From positions 1 to 5,783 of the forward strand of contig NZ_JBHRTR010000056.1 in NCBI RefSeq assembly GCF_042646425.1: 5,783 nucleotides of DNA, read 5' to 3'. The DNA is from Marinibaculum pumilum (GTDB lineage: Bacteria; Pseudomonadota; Alphaproteobacteria; Ferrovibrionales; Ferrovibrionaceae). This document shows positions 1 to 5,783 of the stretch, piece by piece. How positions within the stretch are numbered: the stretch's first letter is position 1; each line of letters begins with the position of its first letter. The notes under the pieces are model-generated. The model was not told where the DNA came from, made no database searches, and was given only the letters and a program-made list of their open reading frames with translations. A program made the position numbers and the translations under genes.

Positions 1-3
1 CGC

Positions 4-24
4 GTTATTGGACATTGTTGGAAG
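4..24 (+). promoter_or_regulatory. boxA-like rRNA antitermination element in the leader
   Basis: The core TTGGACATTGTTGGAAG resembles the rRNA boxA of alphaproteobacteria (roughly TGCTCTTTGACATTGTGAA) and closely matches a second copy in the 16S-23S spacer at 2472-2491. BoxA RNA is bound by NusB/NusE (S10), which protects long untranslated rRNA transcripts from Rho-dependent termination. The left half (GCGTTA where TGCTCT is expected) is degenerate and sits at the window edge, so the call rests mainly on the shared right half and the correct position upstream of 16S. Confidence 0.45.
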
Positions 25-61
25 TGTGGAAGGATTTTTGTGGGCGGCGGTGCTCTGACGA

Positions 62-105
62 GTGCTTGTCTGCTTAGGGAAATCTTTCGCTAAGAAGCCA
101 AGTGC
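62..105 (+). other. Leader RNA hairpin I
   Basis: A long imperfect hairpin. The outer stem GTGCTTG (62-68) pairs with CAAGTGC (99-105) with two G-U wobbles. The inner stem CTTAG (73-77) pairs with CTAAG (90-94). A short GAA/TTC pairing is possible inside the apical loop. It lies in the transcribed leader between boxA and 16S, where conserved leader structures assist antitermination and 30S assembly in other bacteria. The specific role here is inferred. Confidence 0.5.
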
Positions 106-113
106 GAGTTCGG

Positions 114-142
114 GTCCTTATGTGCCTTCGGGTGCATGGGAC
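114..142 (+). other. Leader RNA hairpin II with UUCG tetraloop
   Basis: GTCCT (114-118) pairs with GGGAC (138-142). After one bulged T, ATGTGCC (120-126) pairs with GGTGCAT (131-137), closing on a C(UUCG)G tetraloop at 127-130. This makes about 12 base pairs including three G-U wobbles. The cUUCGg loop is an exceptionally stable RNA tetraloop. It is not a terminator: no T-run follows, and transcription must continue into 16S. Confidence 0.55.
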
Positions 143-149
143 GGATCCA

Positions 150-160
150 GGCTGGTGGGT
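150..160 (+). other. 5' arm of the probable 16S processing stem
   Basis: GGC (150-152) and GGTGGGT (154-160) are complementary to GCC (1720-1722) and ATCCACC (1711-1717) just downstream of 16S, giving 10 pairs around a 1x2 internal loop. Pairing of the two flanks of 16S forms the long-range stem cut by RNase III in bacterial pre-rRNA. The stem is short, and neighbouring local hairpins (114-142 and 1724-1744) limit its extension, so the exact register is uncertain. Confidence 0.4.
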
Positions 161-188
161 AATTCCTTTCCCGCTGGTTTGGAGAGAT

Positions 189-1696
<1,508 letters not shown>

Positions 1697-1710
1697 CGTC
1701 GATTGAGCCC

Positions 1711-1722
1711 ATCCACCCCGCC
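1711..1722 (+). other. 3' arm of the probable 16S processing stem
   Basis: ATCCACC (1711-1717) and GCC (1720-1722) pair with leader bases 154-160 and 150-152. The position, about 25 nt beyond the mature 16S end, is where RNase III stems usually lie. Confidence is limited by the modest length of the stem. Confidence 0.4.
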
Positions 1723-1723
1723 G

Positions 1724-1744
1724 GTTCGTCCATTCCGGACGAAC
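1724..1744 (+). other. Spacer hairpin, 8-bp perfect stem
   Basis: GTTCGTCC (1724-1731) and GGACGAAC (1737-1744) pair perfectly around an ATTCC loop. It lies directly beyond the 16S processing arm. No T-run follows, so it reads as a processing or folding element, not a terminator. Confidence 0.6.
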
Positions 1745-2032
1745 GCCAGAGCGGGGCGCGGACAGGCCGCGAGAGTGGATCGCCAGGTCACTGGTGGAGA
1801 CGCTCGCTGACCGGCACCCGCCGGATGCGCCACGACGAGCCACGGGCGAAATGCCCAAACAGATGCCAGGCCGGCAGGGACGCAAGTCCAGGCTGGCGGA
1901 ACCATCTGCGGCGCCGCCGCCTTCAAAAAGCCTTCCACACAATGTTCGGATCCAGGTGCCCCGGCGCCATCACATGGTGTGCGCCTCCGGCGCATCGGCC
2001 AGGTGGTGCGAGCCTCGGGCACGACAGGTTTA

Positions 2033-2109
<77 letters not shown>

Positions 2110-2146
2110 TTCATCGTCGGCATGCCGCCAGGCGTGCGACAGGATC

Positions 2147-2222
2147 GGGGGCGTAGCTCAGTTGGGAGAGCGCTAGCTTTGCAAGCTTGAGGTCGTCGGT
2201 TCGATCCCGTCCGCCTCCACCA
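2147..2222 (+). tRNA. tRNA-Ala (anticodon TGC)
   Basis: This 76-nt tRNA reads GCN alanine codons, mainly GCA/GCG. Acceptor GGGGGCG (2147-2153) pairs with CGCCTCC (2212-2218) including one G-U at 3-70, which is also the classical G3-U70 identity element of alanyl-tRNA synthetase. Discriminator A and encoded CCA (2220-2222) follow. Anticodon TGC is at 2180-2182 in loop TTTGCAA, and the T-loop is TTCGATC. Two T-T oppositions are visible: 28-42 in the anticodon stem (2174/2188; CTAGC against GCTTG) and 50-64 in the T stem (2196/2210; GTCGG against CCGTC). The second I recall from other alphaproteobacterial tRNA-Ala genes; the first I am less sure about. It lies 37 nt after tRNA-Ile. Confidence 0.97.
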
Positions 2223-2252
2223 CTGGCCCGCCAGTGGCTGTCGAGACACTGG
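2220..2252 (+). other. Overlapping hairpins beginning at the tRNA-Ala CCA end
   Basis: CCACTGG (2220-2226), whose first three bases are the tRNA CCA, pairs perfectly with CCAGTGG (2231-2237) across a CCCG loop. The same CCAGTG (2231-2236) can instead pair with CACTGG (2247-2252), or as CCAG-TGT with ACA-CTGG around a CGAG loop. The two folds exclude each other. The complementarity is read directly; a role in 3' processing of the tRNA precursor is inferred. Confidence 0.5.
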
Positions 2253-2400
2253 ACCAAGAGATCTGGGATGGGTGCCCGCCTGTGCCGCACTTGCGTGCAG
2301 GCATGGCTGGGCCCCGCCCGGTAGAGCCTCCTGCCTCCCTGCGCCTTCTCGAAGGATTATCGCAGGGGTTTGCGGACGGGCTCCCGGGCGAAAACAAGAG

Positions 2401-2420
2401 CGCCGGCAGGAATGCCGGCG
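2401..2420 (+). other. Spacer hairpin, 8-bp stem with GNRA loop
   Basis: CGCCGGCA (2401-2408) pairs perfectly with TGCCGGCG (2413-2420) around GGAA, a GNRA tetraloop. It lies about 50 nt before the spacer boxA. It lacks a following T-run, so it is not an intrinsic terminator; it may be a folding or protein-docking element of the transcript. Confidence 0.65.
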
Positions 2421-2471
2421 GGATCCGAACATTCGGGCAGAGATTGCCGTGGCTCCTCGGGGCTGCGGCCG

Positions 2472-2491
2472 TGCTGTTGGACATCGTGAAG
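2472..2491 (+). promoter_or_regulatory. boxA-like antitermination element in the spacer
   Basis: TGCTGTTGGACATCGTGAAG matches the alphaproteobacterial boxA pattern TGCTCTTTGACATTGTGAAG with only a few differences, and it shares its right half with the leader element at 4-24. In E. coli a second boxA also lies between the spacer tRNAs and 23S, where it reloads the NusB/NusE antitermination complex for the long 23S segment. A small hairpin (2498-2510) follows it. Confidence 0.65.
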
Positions 2492-2669
2492 AGGGAACCG
2501 CCATCGGCGGCGAGAGAGCGAGCGCAGGAGCGATCCTGTGCGGGCTTTGGCGTCACCGATGGCAAGTGTCTTCAATGTCCCCTGAGATCCGCAAGGATGG
2601 AGGGGGATGGAGAAACCGAGTTTGGCCGTTCCCTCTCGTCGCTGACGGGGGAGCGGTCGTCGTCTTGGG

Positions 2670-2704
2670 CCATGCGGGCCTGGATCAGCAATCCGTCCGC
2701 ATGG
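2670..2704 (+). other. Spacer hairpin, two-tier stem
   Basis: CCATGCGG (2670-2677) pairs perfectly with CCGCATGG (2697-2704). Inside, GGAT (2682-2685) pairs with ATCC (2691-2694) around a CAGCA loop, with an asymmetric internal loop between the two tiers. It sits about 55 nt upstream of the 23S processing stem. Its function is unknown; RNase cleavage or folding of the precursor is plausible. Confidence 0.6.
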
Positions 2705-2760
2705 TGTGAGTTGGATCCGCCGGCCTTGCGTTGAAGGATCTGCGTCCTGACTTCGTGTCT

Positions 2761-2795
2761 GGATTGTGGGTTCGGATTGGGCTGGTTGGATTGTG
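2761..2795 (+). other. 5' arm of the 23S processing stem
   Basis: These 35 bases pair with 5533-5567 end to end without gaps. There are 30 Watson-Crick pairs, three G-U wobbles and two C-A mismatches (at 2773 and 2782). The arm contains GGATTG three times (2761, 2774, 2788). Its last 8 nt form helix 1 of mature 23S; the rest is precursor. Long stems bracketing 23S are the classical RNase III substrate in bacterial rRNA maturation. Confidence 0.85.
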
Positions 2796-3013
2796 TGTGA
2801 AAAGGGCATTTGGTGGATGCCTTGGCACTGAGAGGCGATGAAGGACGTGGCACGCTGCGATAAGCCTCGGGGAGCTGCGAGCAGGCTTTGATCCGAGGAT
2901 GTCCGAATGGGGCAACCCAACCCTTCGGGGTTATCGTGCGCTGAATCCATAGGCGTACGAGGCGAACCCGGTGAACTGAAACATCTCAGTAACCGGAGGA
3001 ACAGACATCAACA

Positions 3014-3047
<34 letters not shown>

Positions 3048-3834
3048 CAGGCCAGTGGCCTGGCGTAACGAACGGGAACGGCCTGGAAAGGCCGGCCGCA
3101 GCGGGTGACAGCCCCGTACCGGTAGGTTGCGTCAGGTCCTTGAGTAGGGCGGGACACGTGTAATCCTGTCTGAACGTGGGAGGACCACCTTCCAAGCCTA
3201 AATACTCCTCAGTGACCGATAGTGAACCAGTACCGTGAGGGAAAGGTGAAAAGCACCCCGACGAGGGGAGTGAAACAGTCCCTGAAACCGGATGCCTACA
3301 AGCTGTCGGAGCCCCCCATATCTTCGGATGGGCGGGGTGACGGCGTACCTTTTGTATAATGGGTCAGCGACTTTATTTATGCAGCGAGCTTAAGCCGTTA
3401 GGTGGAGGCGCAGCGAAAGCGAGTCTGAACAGGGCGCTGAGTTGCATGGATAAGACCCGAAACCAGGTGATCTAGCCATGAGCAGGTTGAAGGTGCGGTA
3501 ACACGCACTGGAGGACCGAACCCACGTTCGTTGAAAAGAACGGGGATGACTTGTGGCTAGGGGTGAAAGGCTAATCAAACCTGGAAATAGCTGGTTCTCC
3601 GCGAAATCTATTGAGGTAGAGCGTCATGTATTGCCGCCGGGGGTAGAGCACTGGATGGGCTAGGGGGACCCAAAGTCTTACCAAACCTAACCAAACTCCG
3701 AATACCGGCGAGTAGAGCATGGCAGCCAGTCTCAGGGTGCTAAGGTCCTGGGACGAGAGGGAAACAGCCCAGACCACCAGCTAAGGTCCCCAAATCGTGG
3801 CTAAGTGGGAAAGGATGTGGGAAGGCCAAAACAA

Positions 3835-3892
<58 letters not shown>

Positions 3893-4131
3893 TAAATAAG
3901 CCATCCCGCGCCGAAGATGTACCGGGGCTCAAGCCACGTACCGAAGCTGTGGGCGCGACTTTGTCGCGCGGTAGCGGAGCGTTCCGTAAGCCTGCGAAGG
4001 TGTACCGCGAGGTATGCTGGAGGTATCGGAAGTGAGAATGCTGACATGAGTAGCGAGAGCAGTGTGAGAATCACTGCCGCCGAAAATCCAAGGGTTCCTG
4101 CGTAAAGCTGATCTGCGCAGGGTGAGCCGGC

Positions 4132-4164
<33 letters not shown>

Positions 4165-4536
4165 GAACCAGGTCAACATTCCTGGGCCTGCTGGAGGTGA
4201 CGAAGGCCAGACGTAGTTCTTCCTTATCGGATTGGGAGGGCTGCCAAGGACTTCCGGGAAATAGCCCCAGCGTACAGACCGTACCCGAAACCGACACAGG
4301 TGGATTGGTAGAGCATACCAAGGCGAGTGAGCGAACGATGTTGAAGGAACTCGGCAAATTGCCCTCGTAACTTCGGGAGAAGAGGGCCCCGTTCCCGGGC
4401 AACCGGGGGCGGGGGGCACAGACCAGGGGGTAGCGACTGTTTACTAAAAACACAGGGCTCTGCGAAGTCGCAAGACGACGTATAGGGTCTGACGCCTGCC
4501 CGGTGCCGGAAGGTTAAGAGGAGCGGTGCAAGCTGC

Positions 4537-4632
<96 letters not shown>

Positions 4633-5005
4633 CGACTTCCCCACTGTCTCCAACATCGGCTCAGCGAAATTGAATTCTCCGTGAAGATGCGGAGTTCCCG
4701 CGGTCAGACGGAAAGACCCCGTGCACCTTTACTACAGCTTTGCAGTGGTGCCAGAAGTGGCATGTGTAGGATAGGTGGGAGACGTTGAAGTGCGGGCGCC
4801 AGTTCGCATGGAGTCATCCTTGAAATACCACCCTTGTGGCTTTTGGCCTCTAACCGCGCCCCGTTATCCGGGGCCGGGACCCTGCATGGTGGGTAGTTTG
4901 ACTGGGGCGGTCGCCTCCCAAATGGTAACGGAGGCGCGCGAAGGTAGGCTCAGGCTGGTCGGACATCAGCTGATGAGTGCAATGGCATAAGCCTGCCTGA
5001 CTGCA

Positions 5006-5037
<32 letters not shown>

Positions 5038-5076
5038 TCATAGTGACCCGGTGGTCCCGCGTGGAAGGGCCATCGA

Positions 5077-5114
<38 letters not shown>

Positions 5115-5143
5115 ACCCCCCAAGAGTCCATATCGACGGGGGT

Positions 5144-5241
<98 letters not shown>

Positions 5242-5307
5242 GAACGTCGTGAGACAGTTCGGTCCCTATCTGCCGTGGGTGTTGGATACTTGAGAGGAGC
5301 TGCCCTT

Positions 5308-5323
5308 AGTACGAGAGGACCGG
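5308..5323 (+). other. Sarcin-ricin loop of 23S
   Basis: AGTACGAGAGGACCGG is the universal loop of domain VI that binds and activates EF-Tu and EF-G. It is unchanged, including the GAGA tetraloop attacked by ribotoxins. Confidence 0.9.
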
Positions 5324-5383
5324 GGTGGACGTACCTCTGGTGGACCGGTTGTGGCGCCAGCCGCACTGCCGGGTAGCTATGTA

Positions 5384-5425
<42 letters not shown>

Positions 5426-5532
5426 CTCAAAACCAGGTATCCCTGAGAGCCGTGGTAGACCACCACGTCGATAGGCCGGATGTGGAAGTGCGGCAACGCA
5501 TGAAGCTAACCGGTACTAATCGCTCGATAGAT

Positions 5533-5567
5533 CACAATCCAGCCAACCCAATCCAAACTCACAATCT
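5533..5567 (+). other. 3' arm of the 23S processing stem
   Basis: This is the complement of 2761-2795 over 35 bases. It carries CAATCC, CAATCC and CAATCT at 5535, 5549 and 5562, mirroring the three GGATTG copies of the 5' arm with the same 13/14-base spacing. The first 8 nt belong to helix 1 of mature 23S; the remainder is removed during maturation. Confidence 0.85.
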
Positions 5568-5614
5568 CCCATCCTGACCTCGGTTCATCCCGAAGACACT
5601 TCCCAACCCCACAT

Positions 5615-5643
5615 ACGGCGGCCGCCCAAATACCGGCCGCCGT
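5615..5643 (+). other. Hairpin between 23S and 5S, 10-bp perfect stem
   Basis: ACGGCGGCCG (5615-5624) pairs perfectly with CGGCCGCCGT (5634-5643) around a 9-nt loop. It lies 14 nt before 5S. There is no T-run after it and 5S follows, so it is probably a processing or insulating hairpin of the precursor and not a terminator. Confidence 0.7.
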
Positions 5644-5657
5644 CCCTGCCATGCGCC

Positions 5658-5775
5658 GACCTGGTGGTCATAGCGAGGGCGCTGCACCCGATCCCATCCC
5701 GAACTCGGCCGTGAAATCCCTCTGCGCCGATGGTACTTCGTCTTAAGACGCGGAAGAGTAGGTCGCCGCCAGGTC
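5658..5775 (+). rRNA. rrf: 5S ribosomal RNA
   Basis: 5S rRNA of about 118 nt, part of the central protuberance of the 50S subunit, bound by L5, L18 and L25-type proteins. Helix I is visible as GACCTGGTGG (5658-5667) against CCGCCAGGTC (5766-5775), with a single G-U. The conserved loop segment CCCATCCCGAACTCGG lies near 5693-5708, and the distal arm CGTC-TTAA-GACG is at 5739-5750. Ends were placed at the limits of helix I. The gene lies 115 nt after 23S, as the last rRNA of the operon. Only 8 nt remain beyond it, so the terminator and any trailing tRNA are outside the window. Confidence 0.96.
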
Positions 5776-5783
5776 CGCTCATG

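Larger units (their letters stand above)
2223..2787 (+). other. Internal transcribed spacer, tRNA-Ala to 23S
   Basis: This long spacer (565 nt) has no credible protein gene and no third tRNA that I can recognise. It holds the hairpins at 2220-2252, 2401-2420, 2498-2510 (CCGCC/GGCGG with an ATC loop) and 2670-2704, a boxA-like element at 2472-2491, and from 2761 the 5' arm of the 23S processing stem. Between 2255 and 2400, and between 2515 and 2665, I see only GC-rich sequence without clear structure or coding signal. Overlapping open frames occur on both strands, as expected for high GC, and none looks like a known protein. Confidence 0.85.

Noticed and set aside
51..61. TGCTCTGACGA as the leader boxA.
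   Set aside because: It resembles TGCTCTTTGACA only if two bases are deleted. The block at 4-24 matches the spacer boxA better across its right half, so it was preferred; this remains an alternative.
2401..2420. Hairpin as an intrinsic terminator.
   Set aside because: No T-run follows, and it lies in the middle of an rRNA operon where termination would be harmful.
2234..2734. Overlapping + and - strand frames in the second spacer, up to 197 codons.
   Set aside because: High GC content produces long random frames. Several overlap each other on both strands, none has a convincing ribosome binding site or recognisable domain, and the region holds boxA and processing structures.
2910..2945. Possible intervening sequence in helix 9 of 23S, common in Alphaproteobacteria and a cause of fragmented 23S.
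   Set aside because: The hairpin here (around CAACCCTTCGGGGTT) is short and of normal size, so no inserted sequence is present.
5776..5783. Start of a downstream tRNA or terminator after 5S.
   Set aside because: Only 8 bases remain in the window, too few to support any call.

Overview
The window is one nearly complete ribosomal RNA operon on the + strand, in the classical bacterial order 16S rRNA, tRNA-Ile(GAT), tRNA-Ala(TGC), 23S rRNA, 5S rRNA. I see no protein-coding gene. The many open frames on both strands are shadows of structured RNA. Several 16S features point to Alphaproteobacteria: the V3 hairpin is truncated in the alphaproteobacterial way, about 45 nt are missing relative to E. 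coli before the 530 loop, and the 3' end reads CCTCCTTTCT. The details of V2, V6 and the region near position 1450 recall Rhodospirillales/Acetobacterales, but this lower-rank placement comes from memory and is tentative.

Layout: positions 1-188 are the transcribed leader, with a degenerate boxA-like antitermination element at the extreme 5' edge, two large hairpins (62-105 and 114-142, the second with a UUCG loop) and the 5' arm of a probable 16S processing stem. The 16S gene is about 189-1688. The first spacer, 1689-2032, holds the 3' processing arm and several hairpins. tRNA-Ile (2033-2109) and tRNA-Ala (2147-2222) both encode their CCA end and are 37 nt apart. The second spacer, 2223-2787, is long (565 nt). 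It carries a second boxA-like element at 2472-2491 and strong hairpins, and it ends in the 5' arm of a 35-bp stem that encloses the 23S. The 23S gene is about 2788-5542. A 115-nt spacer with a perfect 10-bp hairpin leads to 5S at about 5658-5775. The window ends 8 nt later, so the terminator and any downstream tRNA are not visible. The promoters lie upstream of base 1.

How it works together: a single precursor transcript would be made under rRNA antitermination (the boxA-like elements recruit NusB/NusE). Paired sequences flanking each large rRNA let RNase III and other RNases cut out the pre-rRNAs, and the tRNAs are released by RNase P and 3' nucleases. The most notable local observations are the near-perfect 35-bp 23S stem built on a thrice-iterated GGATTG motif, non-canonical pairs in both tRNA genes, and a pair of mutually exclusive hairpins that start on the CCA end of tRNA-Ala. 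I found no evidence of a new biological system here; this is an ordinary housekeeping locus with interesting non-coding spacers.
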